DNA of 8,048 nt from Ruminococcus sp. (GTDB lineage: Bacteria > Bacillota > Clostridia > Oscillospirales > Ruminococcaceae), in contig JAISHJ010000046.1 of the NCBI GenBank assembly GCA_031262625.1, forward strand, positions 1 to 8,048. Reading direction: 5' to 3'. This document shows positions 1-4,640 of this stretch, piece by piece. The number at the start of each line of letters is the position of its first letter. Position 1 is the first letter of the stretch. Both the position numbers and the translations under genes were made by a program. The notes beneath the pieces were generated by a model, which saw only the letters and a list, made by a program, of their open reading frames with translations, ran no database searches and was not told where the DNA came from.

Positions 1-743
1 CTGTCGCCCTGAGGTCCGCCGATAACGAAACGTCCTGTCGGGTTAACGAAAATCTTTGTATCAATCATCATTTCTTTAGGAACAACAACATTGATAACCT
101 TTTCGATAACGTCGGTGCGAATTTTTTCGAGGGTAACTTCCGCGGCGTGCTGACTTGAAACAACAATTGTATCTATTCTGACGGGTTTTCCGTCGTCATA
201 CTCAACTGTTACCTGAGTTTTACCGTCCGGGCGAAGATATGGCAGAGTTCCGTTTTTACGTACTTCCGAGAGTTTCTTCGCAAGCTTATGCGCAAGTGAA
301 ATCGGTAGCGGCATAAGTTCCGGCGTTTCGTCGCAGGCATAACCGAACATCATACCTTGGTCGCCCGCACCCGTCTCGAATTTATTATCATCTTCGCCGA
401 TTTTTGCTTCAAGAGCTTCATCAACGCCGAGCGCAATATCGGCAGATTGTTCGTCAATCGACTGTATAACTGCACAGGTATGACCGTCAAAACCGAATTT
501 CGCCCTGTCATAACCTATATCAACGACAACCTGACGAACAATTTTTGTTATATCGCAAAAACACTTTGTGGTAATTTCGCCCATACAGAGCACCATACCG
601 GTAGTTACGCAGGTTTCACAGGCAACGCGCCCGTTAGGGTCGTCCTTGAGTATCTCGTCAAGAACGGCATCGGAAATCTGGTCGCAGATTTTATCCGGAT
701 GTCCTTCCGTAACCGATTCAGAAGTAAAAAGCATTTTAGCCAT
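1..743 (-). CDS. metK: S-adenosylmethionine synthetase, N-terminal part (runs off the window)
   Basis: Makes S-adenosylmethionine from methionine and ATP in the cytoplasm, the main methyl donor of the cell. About 247 residues from the start codon are present; the family is usually near 390-400 residues, so the C-terminal third lies outside the window. Family signatures are clear: the N-terminal ESVTEGHPDK block (residues 9-18, with the catalytic-site His15 and Asp17), the signature GAGDQGMMFGY starting at residue 125, and the beginning of the glycine-rich GGPQGD signature at the window edge. ATG at 741-743 is preceded by AAAGGGGA, giving a good ribosome site and a start that matches the family. 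The gene has its own sigma-A promoter at 781-809. The implied leader is only about 30 nt, too short for a SAM riboswitch. It lies downstream of the small peptide gene in the same direction, with no obvious terminator between. Confidence 0.98.
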   Translation of the reverse strand, partial: MAKMLFTSESVTEGHPDKICDQISDAVLDEILKDDPNGRVACETCVTTGMVLCMGEITTKCFCDITKIVRQVVVDIGYDRAKFGFDGHTCAVIQSIDEQSADIALGVDEALEAKIGEDDNKFETGAGDQGMMFGYACDETPELMPLPISLAHKLAKKLSEVRKNGTLPYLRPDGKTQVTVEYDDGKPVRIDTIVVSSQHAAEVTLEKIRTDVIEKVINVVVPKEMMIDTKIFVNPTGRFVIGGPQGD

Positions 744-780
744 TTTGTATTCCCCTTTGGAAAAAATATATAGTATTTAT

Positions 781-809
781 ATTCTAACACATAAATTGTT
801 GTATGTCAA
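781..809 (-). promoter_or_regulatory. sigma-A promoter of metK
   Basis: On the minus strand the -35 is TTGACA (804-809), the spacer is exactly 17 nt and the -10 is TAGAAT (781-786). A TG dinucleotide sits one base before the -10 (extended -10). Transcription should start roughly 30 nt before the metK ATG. The match to the housekeeping consensus is near perfect. Confidence 0.9.
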
Positions 810-831
810 GGTTTTATGTAAATTTTTGATA

Positions 832-1143
832 TTATAATTGCGGAGCGAGAGGAGCAGCAGCTTTATCAAGTAATTTACAGCCGCCGCAATTATCTATAAG
901 CTTCCCGTTATCGTAAATATTAAGCTGTTCGCGGTTCGGGCAGTTATAAGGGCAGTAGCCTGCGTAATTATCAAGGATACTGATGCCGTAGGGGCAACCG
1001 ATTATCGGACTGTGAACCGAAGCACCGCCGATAACATTTTCGAGCTGGTTATCTGAAAGTTCAGCTGTTTTTGATTTTGCAGATATTTTTGACTCCTCAC
1101 GAAGTTTTGTCAGAATCTCCGAATCGTTAACAGCTTTAGACAT
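832..1143 (-). CDS. Small peptide with double-glycine export leader and Cys-rich core (bacteriocin/RiPP-like precursor)
   Basis: A 103-residue protein. Residues 1-40 look like a double-glycine leader: a charged, helix-prone N-terminus followed by ELSDNQLENVIGG (residues 28-40), the type cut by C39-peptidase ABC exporters. Cleavage after Gly40 would release a 63-residue peptide with five cysteines: Cys50, Cys64, Cys68, Cys86 and Cys89. CPY occurs twice (50-52 and 64-66), and the last four cysteines form CX3C and CX2C pairs. The C-terminus is Ala/Pro-rich. The gene is well supported: ATG at 1141-1143, GGAGGT seven bases upstream, and a consensus promoter. No transporter, modifying enzyme or immunity gene is visible here; its only downstream neighbour is metK. 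The exact family is not recognised. It could be a class II bacteriocin-like peptide, a RiPP precursor, a signalling peptide or a small zinc-binding secreted protein. The leader is observed; export and processing are inferred. Confidence 0.8.
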   Translation of the reverse strand: MSKAVNDSEILTKLREESKISAKSKTAELSDNQLENVIGGASVHSPIIGCPYGISILDNYAGYCPYNCPNREQLNIYDNGKLIDNCGGCKLLDKAAAPLAPQL

Positions 1144-1172
1144 AGCAGTACCTCCGATAACTTAATAACTTC

Positions 1173-1201
1173 ATTCTACCACAATTCTAACCATAAGTCA
1201 A
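1173..1201 (-). promoter_or_regulatory. sigma-A promoter of the double-glycine peptide gene
   Basis: On the minus strand the -35 is TTGACT (1196-1201), the spacer 17 nt and the -10 TAGAAT (1173-1178), with an extended -10 TG. Predicted transcription begins about 25 nt before the ATG. It lies downstream of the spoIIR terminator-like hairpin, so the peptide gene should be its own transcription unit. Confidence 0.9.
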
Positions 1202-1224
1202 GCAATTTCTCACTTTTTACGCAT

Positions 1225-1286
1225 AAAAACTGCACCCTTTTTGTATATCATCTTTTTATAAGATGTTTATACTTATGGGTGCAGTT
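1225..1286 (-). terminator. Long terminator-like hairpin after spoIIR
   Basis: A perfect 10-bp inverted repeat, AACTGCACCC (1228-1237) against GGGTGCAGTT (1277-1286), encloses two further nested stems: GTATA/TATAC (1243-1247 with 1268-1272) and CATCTT/AAGATG (1249-1254 with 1260-1265). On the minus strand the outer stem runs into TTTTTAT, as expected for an intrinsic terminator 20 nt after the spoIIR stop codon. The 59-nt, three-segment stem is longer than a typical terminator. Confidence 0.7.
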
Positions 1287-1306
1287 CAAATAATATTCGG
1301 CTTCCG

Positions 1307-1996
1307 TTATTCATTATCCTCTTTTATGCCGTTAATCAGGTCTATAATAAAGAAGCGCGCTTCATACTTATCGGGGTTTACCAGAATATCTTCCTCAGAC
1401 TCGTCAAGCACTCCGTTAAATACTTCAATAGCTTTATCTTCCGTTTCGTCTGTAGGTGTGTCGTCTGTAGATGTATCTGTAGAGGCGTCATCTGTAGATG
1501 TATCTACTGTTACTGCCGGAATACAAAGCGGCGGGAACATTACACACCACCAGTTTTGCCCGTCAGCTTCTCCGATAGTTACTCTTATCGCTTCATACTC
1601 CCCCGCCGGCATGGTTATTTCGCCGTAAACTCTCGTATCAAAATTCATCTTTGTGAGTTTTACCGCTACAGGATAATCGTAGCCGTTCGCTTTCATTGTC
1701 TCCTCCGCAATCCGCTGTATCTCCGGGAGAGCTGAGACTGCGGCAGATTTTGCTTCGTTAATATCTCCGGTATTTTCAAAAATATATGATGTTTTGTTAA
1801 GTATCTCGTCCCGAACCTTAAGCTTCAGTGCCTGATCGCTGTCTGAATCGGAGTTCGCAAGGATATGAAGCCTTAAGACATTGTCGGTAATGTTCTGATA
1901 ATCCTCCGCGAAGGAGGTTATCCCGGTGATAAAGACAGTAATAATAAGTCCCAAAACCGCCGCCGCTTCAATTATTAATATTCTTTTAGTTTTCAT
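1307..1996 (-). CDS. spoIIR: Stage II sporulation protein R
   Basis: SpoIIR is made in the forespore and secreted into the space between forespore and mother cell, where it triggers the protease SpoIIGA to cut pro-sigma-E, switching on mother-cell transcription. The protein (229 residues from this start) has a hydrophobic N-terminal export segment (about residues 5-30), the family block VLRLHILANSDS (40-51) followed by DQALKLKVRD (54-63), and the hallmark NWWCVMFPPLC (148-158). An acidic Thr/Ser/Asp repeat (about 165-187) follows, then a C-terminal segment rich in Phe/Ile. ATG at 1994-1996 is preferred over an in-frame upstream ATG at 2039-2041 because AAGGGG lies at good distance only from the former, and the export segment then begins normally. 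It is last in a five-gene minus-strand series, 82 nt after the HD gene, and may have its own sigma-F promoter. Confidence 0.95.
   Translation of the reverse strand: MKTKRILIIEAAAVLGLIITVFITGITSFAEDYQNITDNVLRLHILANSDSDSDQALKLKVRDEILNKTSYIFENTGDINEAKSAAVSALPEIQRIAEETMKANGYDYPVAVKLTKMNFDTRVYGEITMPAGEYEAIRVTIGEADGQNWWCVMFPPLCIPAVTVDTSTDDASTDTSTDDTPTDETEDKAIEVFNGVLDESEEDILVNPDKYEARFFIIDLINGIKEDNE
1446..1504 (-). repeat. Short coding tandem repeat inside spoIIR
   Basis: The heptamer TCTGTAG (plus strand) occurs at 1449, 1464, 1476 and 1491, spaced 15, 12 and 15 bp. An 18-bp stretch at 1460-1477 recurs at 1487-1504 with one mismatch, giving a 27-bp period. It encodes two copies of the nonapeptide TSTDDxxTD plus partial units, a low-complexity acidic linker after the conserved WWC...PPLC core. 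Confidence 0.75.
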
Positions 1997-2000
1997 ATGA

Positions 2001-2032
2001 AAAACCCCTTCTGCAATGACGTTACAGAAAGG
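2001..2032 (-). promoter_or_regulatory. Hairpin enclosing the spoIIR ribosome site (possible attenuator/terminator)
   Basis: On the minus strand CCTTTCTG (2025-2032) can pair with CAGAAGGG (2006-2013) in RNA, 8 bp with one G-U, around an 11-nt loop, followed by a run of five U. The 3' arm contains the AAGGGG ribosome site of spoIIR. In a transcript read through from the HD gene the structure could either end transcription or hide the ribosome site. The pairing is seen; its effect is inferred. Confidence 0.5.
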
Positions 2033-2058
2033 ATTAACCATAATTTATCATTTTATAC
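2031..2058 (-). promoter_or_regulatory. Possible sigma-F-type promoter for spoIIR
   Basis: On the minus strand GTATA (2054-2058) is followed after 14 nt by GGTTAATCC (2031-2039). This resembles the GYWTA and GGnnA-type elements used by forespore sigma-F, which drives spoIIR in Bacillus subtilis. The -10 match is partial and the spacing slightly short, so this is tentative. It falls in the right place, just before the gene. Confidence 0.3.
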
Positions 2059-2078
2059 ATATAAAATATGTAAATTTT

Positions 2079-2660
2079 TTATTTACCCTCAAGGTAGTAA
2101 GAAGCTTCCATATCGGCAACCGACAGCGCAAGTGCGAGAGGATACTGTTCAAAAGCCGCGCCGATATTGTTTTTCTCCTCAATTCCCGAAAAGCCCATAT
2201 GATAGCGAATAGCAAATGCTTCCATCCGAGAGAGACGTATGAACCCCGATACTATATAAACTGACTTTTCGCCGTGTCCATAGGGAAGCTTATCTTCAAT
2301 TGCGAAATAGTCATACTCTTCCCATTGCCCGTATTCGTTCTTTCGGTTACGCCGCTCTTTTTTGTAGAAGTTAACCTTGCATACGTCATGGAGGAGAGCC
2401 GTTATAGCTATAGACTCTTCGGAATAGTCCATCCCGTAAATCTTTTTCGTACGCTCTCTGGAAAGGTAATCCTTTAAGCAGTAGTAAACGTTAAGGCTAT
2501 GCTGACATAACCCGCCCTCATATGCCCCGTGGTACCTTGTAGAAGCAGGAGCAGTGAAAAAATCGCACTGCTCGGAGGTAAGATACTCAAGCATCTGCTC
2601 AGAGCCGGAACGAGTGATATTATCCTTGAATATTTTTGTAAACTCTTCCCTGTTAGACAC
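2079..2660 (-). CDS. HD-domain phosphohydrolase family protein
   Basis: A 193-residue cytoplasmic protein with an intact HD metal site: His54 in GGLCQHS, His91-Asp92 in ALLHDVCK, His129 in YGHGEKS, His154 in RYHMG and Asp183 in SVADMEA. The HD superfamily comprises metal-dependent phosphohydrolases acting on nucleotides or cyclic nucleotides; the substrate of this member cannot be told from sequence. The Lys/Arg/Tyr-rich stretch 99-119 between the HD pair and His129 is the most distinctive insertion. The start is GTG (2658-2660) with GGAGG at 2669-2673, eight bases away. The gene follows the Hpt gene by 34 nt and precedes spoIIR, so it is probably cotranscribed with the upstream genes. No membrane segment, signal peptide or second domain is visible. 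Confidence 0.88.
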   Translation of the reverse strand: MSNREEFTKIFKDNITRSGSEQMLEYLTSEQCDFFTAPASTRYHGAYEGGLCQHSLNVYYCLKDYLSRERTKKIYGMDYSEESIAITALLHDVCKVNFYKKERRNRKNEYGQWEEYDYFAIEDKLPYGHGEKSVYIVSGFIRLSRMEAFAIRYHMGFSGIEEKNNIGAAFEQYPLALALSVADMEASYYLEGK

Positions 2661-2694
2661 TTAAAAAACCTCCGACAAAAAATACGAAACTAAT

Positions 2695-3072
2695 TTACAG
2701 TACCTTATCAAGTACCGCGATTAATTTGTTGTAATCTTCCATAAGCATAGCAAAATGCGTTTTTAAGTCAGATTCATCGCCGCCGCCGTTACGCGTAGCT
2801 TCGCTGATGTAGGAAGATTCGTTATAAACTTCCGTCAGTCCCAAATTTCCGGCAACACCCTTAACGGTATGTGCGTAGTGGAAAATCTGCCCGAACTGTT
2901 CCGCCGTATAGTCTTCGCTTTCGATAACGTCCTTAAGCAAATAGATATTCTTGTCTTCGCGGAATTTGCGCAAAAACTTTTTATACATTTCCTCTTTATT
3001 AAGCATTCTTGAAAGTGCGGATTTTACATCAACACCGGCTTCCGACAGCGCGGTTATGAATTCACTTTGCAT
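2695..3072 (-). CDS. Stand-alone Hpt (histidine phosphotransfer) protein
   Basis: A 125-residue, mostly helical protein containing the Hpt signature HTVKGVAGNLG, with the probable phospho-accepting His68 and the conserved Lys71-Gly72. Such proteins relay phosphoryl groups between a receiver domain and a second receiver or kinase, in the cytoplasm. The length fits a single Hpt domain with nothing attached. The N-terminal segment (about residues 24-48) resembles the helix that precedes the active helix in this family. ATG at 3070-3072 is chosen because GGGAG (3082-3086) lies nine bases upstream; an in-frame TTG at 3078 is only three bases from it. No histidine kinase or receiver gene is present in the window, so its partners are unknown. 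It sits 27 nt after the DUF4358 lipoprotein gene and 34 nt before the HD gene, consistent with one operon. Confidence 0.88.
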   Translation of the reverse strand: MQSEFITALSEAGVDVKSALSRMLNKEEMYKKFLRKFREDKNIYLLKDVIESEDYTAEQFGQIFHYAHTVKGVAGNLGLTEVYNESSYISEATRNGGGDESDLKTHFAMLMEDYNKLIAVLDKVL

Positions 3073-3099
3073 ATTCAATTACTCCCATCTGTTAAATAT

Positions 3100-3582
3100 T
3101 TAGCTGAACATTCTATCCGTTATTTCCAAAGCCTTCTCGTTATCGTCTGCGACTATGAAGATAACATAATTACCTCTTTTTTCAAGCACCGCCGAATCAA
3201 GCTTATACATCTCTTCCGGCGTATAGTCGGTGTATGTCTTAATGAGTGTGTCCAAACGGTCGGTAACCGCTTCAAAACCTTTATCCGCCGCTTCGGAATC
3301 GATAAACTCTATGACTGCGATTTCGTCGGGATAAGCCCCCGAACCGCAAACATAGACCGACATATCCGAAACCGACGAGGTATCGAGGATGGTATAGTAA
3401 ACGCCGATAGTTTCAATTGTCTTAGGAACCGGCGACATAAATTCAACTTCGGACATAACTGCCGCCGTAACGTCTGCCGGAGCAGGAGCGGCAATGATTT
3501 CTTCCGTATTCCCGCATCCAACCGTAATTACCAATAAAAGAATAAAAACTAAACTTATTCCGCTTGACTTAATTTTGCTCAT
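3100..3582 (-). CDS. DUF4358 family lipoprotein
   Basis: A 160-residue secreted protein of unknown function. A short basic N-terminus and a hydrophobic stretch (about 9-21) end at a lipobox-like TVGC with Cys23 as the likely lipid-anchored residue; the lipobox is somewhat unusual (T-V-G rather than L-A-G). The mature part matches the DUF4358 pattern: a segment ending in GSGAYPDEIAVIEF, an amphipathic helix with Ala/Glu/Asp, a DYTPEEMYKLDSAVLE block and the core strand RGNYVIFIVADD before a final helix. ATG at 3580-3582 is used because GAGG lies six bases upstream; ATGs further upstream (3594, 3633) have no ribosome site. The start overlaps the end of the SGNH hydrolase gene by 14 nt, which suggests translational coupling and a shared job at the cell surface. 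Confidence 0.9.
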   Translation of the reverse strand: MSKIKSSGISLVFILLLVITVGCGNTEEIIAAPAPADVTAAVMSEVEFMSPVPKTIETIGVYYTILDTSSVSDMSVYVCGSGAYPDEIAVIEFIDSEAADKGFEAVTDRLDTLIKTYTDYTPEEMYKLDSAVLEKRGNYVIFIVADDNEKALEITDRMFS

Positions 3583-4432
3583 CAGTTTCCTCATTTTTAG
3601 TATACGCTTCAAGCTCTGTAAGGATGAGTTCATATGCGGAAGCTTTTAAATGTAAACCGTCATTCTCAGCATATAAGGTTTTAGTGTATCCGTCATCATC
3701 CGCAAGGAAGGCGTAAATATCAACGAAATCGGTCTCCTTCTCCTCTGAAAGAACCGCCAACGCTTCATTATAAGCAGTTATCAGCGATAAATTCTCAGGC
3801 TCTGCATCGGAATGTTCCTTCGTAACAGGTGTGATGGTGACGATAATTATCTTCGTTTCGGGCAGAAGGTCGCGAATTTCGTCGATAAATTTTCTGTAAT
3901 CGGCAATCATCTGTTCGACGGTTAAATACGCCAGACCGTTAGTGCCGAGCATTATACAGATTGTCTCCGGCTTAGTTACGGCAAGCTTTTGGTAAACAGA
4001 AGTGCCGTTAATGTCCGAAGTACGCACATTTTCAGGGGTGAATCCTATCTTAGCGAAAACATTCGACGAATCAAGAAAGTCATAGCCGTAAAGCCCGGTG
4101 AATATTGAGTCGCCGATAAAAAGCCAGTTTGAAAAGTAATCTTTATCAAAATCAGTTTCGGCAACAGTAAGAGCAGTAGTCGTAACTGCTGTTGTAACTT
4201 CCGTCGCAGCTGTTGTTAAGGCAGAGGTTAGAGTTGTAGAAACGGTTGTAGTCATATCGCCGGGAAAGGGCGGTTCAACATATTCGTCGGCAGGCGGAAC
4301 TTCACTAATTTTTTTAGCTATCGAAAGTATTGATAATATTATACATACTACTATGCATATGCTTACAAGAATTAACAGAAATTTATTTACTATCTTTTCA
4401 GGTGAATTTTTGCGTTTACCATTTTTATGCAA
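3569..4432 (-). CDS. Membrane-anchored SGNH/GDSL-family hydrolase
   Basis: About 287 residues. After a basic N-terminus there is one membrane segment (about residues 18-39) and a Thr/Ala-rich linker (about 60-93), then an SGNH domain outside the cell. Counting from the GTG at 4438, the catalytic blocks are FIGDSIF (nucleophile Ser111), MLGTNGL (Asn167) and DGLHL (Asp260 and His263); subtract two if the TTG start is used. The family comprises esterases, lipases and carbohydrate O-acetyl transferases or esterases; the substrate is unknown, but a wall or surface polymer is plausible given the anchor and linker. TTG at 4430-4432 is preferred because GGAGG (4441-4445) is eight bases away, while GTG at 4438 is only two bases from it. 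First gene of the cluster, with its own promoter, and it overlaps the DUF4358 gene. Confidence 0.87.
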   Translation of the reverse strand: MHKNGKRKNSPEKIVNKFLLILVSICIVVCIILSILSIAKKISEVPPADEYVEPPFPGDMTTTVSTTLTSALTTAATEVTTAVTTTALTVAETDFDKDYFSNWLFIGDSIFTGLYGYDFLDSSNVFAKIGFTPENVRTSDINGTSVYQKLAVTKPETICIMLGTNGLAYLTVEQMIADYRKFIDEIRDLLPETKIIIVTITPVTKEHSDAEPENLSLITAYNEALAVLSEEKETDFVDIYAFLADDDGYTKTLYAENDGLHLKASAYELILTELEAYTKNEETDEQN

Positions 4433-4493
4433 ATGCACTACCTCCGAGGCAAATTAAGGAATTATTTATGAAAAATTAAATGTATGTAGTATA

Positions 4494-4522
4494 ATTATAT
4501 CTTAAAAATATAGAAAAATCAA
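4494..4522 (-). promoter_or_regulatory. sigma-A promoter of the SGNH-DUF4358-Hpt-HD cluster
   Basis: On the minus strand the -35 is TTGATT (4517-4522), the spacer 17 nt and the -10 TATAAT (4494-4499). The predicted leader is about 55 nt, AT-rich and without an evident riboswitch. It is one half of a divergent pair. Confidence 0.85.
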
Positions 4523-4574
4523 GTCTTTTTATATAATTTTCAAAATATTTTCACCATATATTTTATAAAATCAC

Positions 4575-4603
4575 TTGATTTATAATAATTACTATGATAT
4601 AAT
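4575..4603 (+). promoter_or_regulatory. sigma-A promoter of the DUF4190-like repeat protein
   Basis: The -35 is TTGATT (4575-4580), the spacer 17 nt and the -10 TATAAT (4598-4603), with an extended -10 TG at 4595-4596. Both hexamers are identical to those of the divergent promoter, whose -35 lies 52 bases away. Confidence 0.88.
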
Positions 4604-4640
4604 ACATATAATAGCTAACAATCCGTCATGGAGGTAAATA

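Noticed and set aside
357..773. Plus-strand reading frame of 138 codons opposite metK
   Set aside because: It lies antisense to a certain metK coding region, has no ribosome site, and shows no protein-like domain pattern.
744..831. Possible SAM riboswitch before metK
   Set aside because: The promoter leaves a leader of only about 30 nt, with no room for an S-box or other SAM aptamer and no matching stems.
1997..2041. Upstream start for spoIIR at 2041, adding 15 residues
   Set aside because: No ribosome site precedes it, and it would put a hydrophilic stretch before the export segment; ATG at 1996 has AAGGGG at proper spacing.
3583..3633. Upstream starts for the DUF4358 lipoprotein
   Set aside because: They lack ribosome sites and would lengthen the region before the signal peptide; the ATG at 3582 has GAGG six bases upstream.
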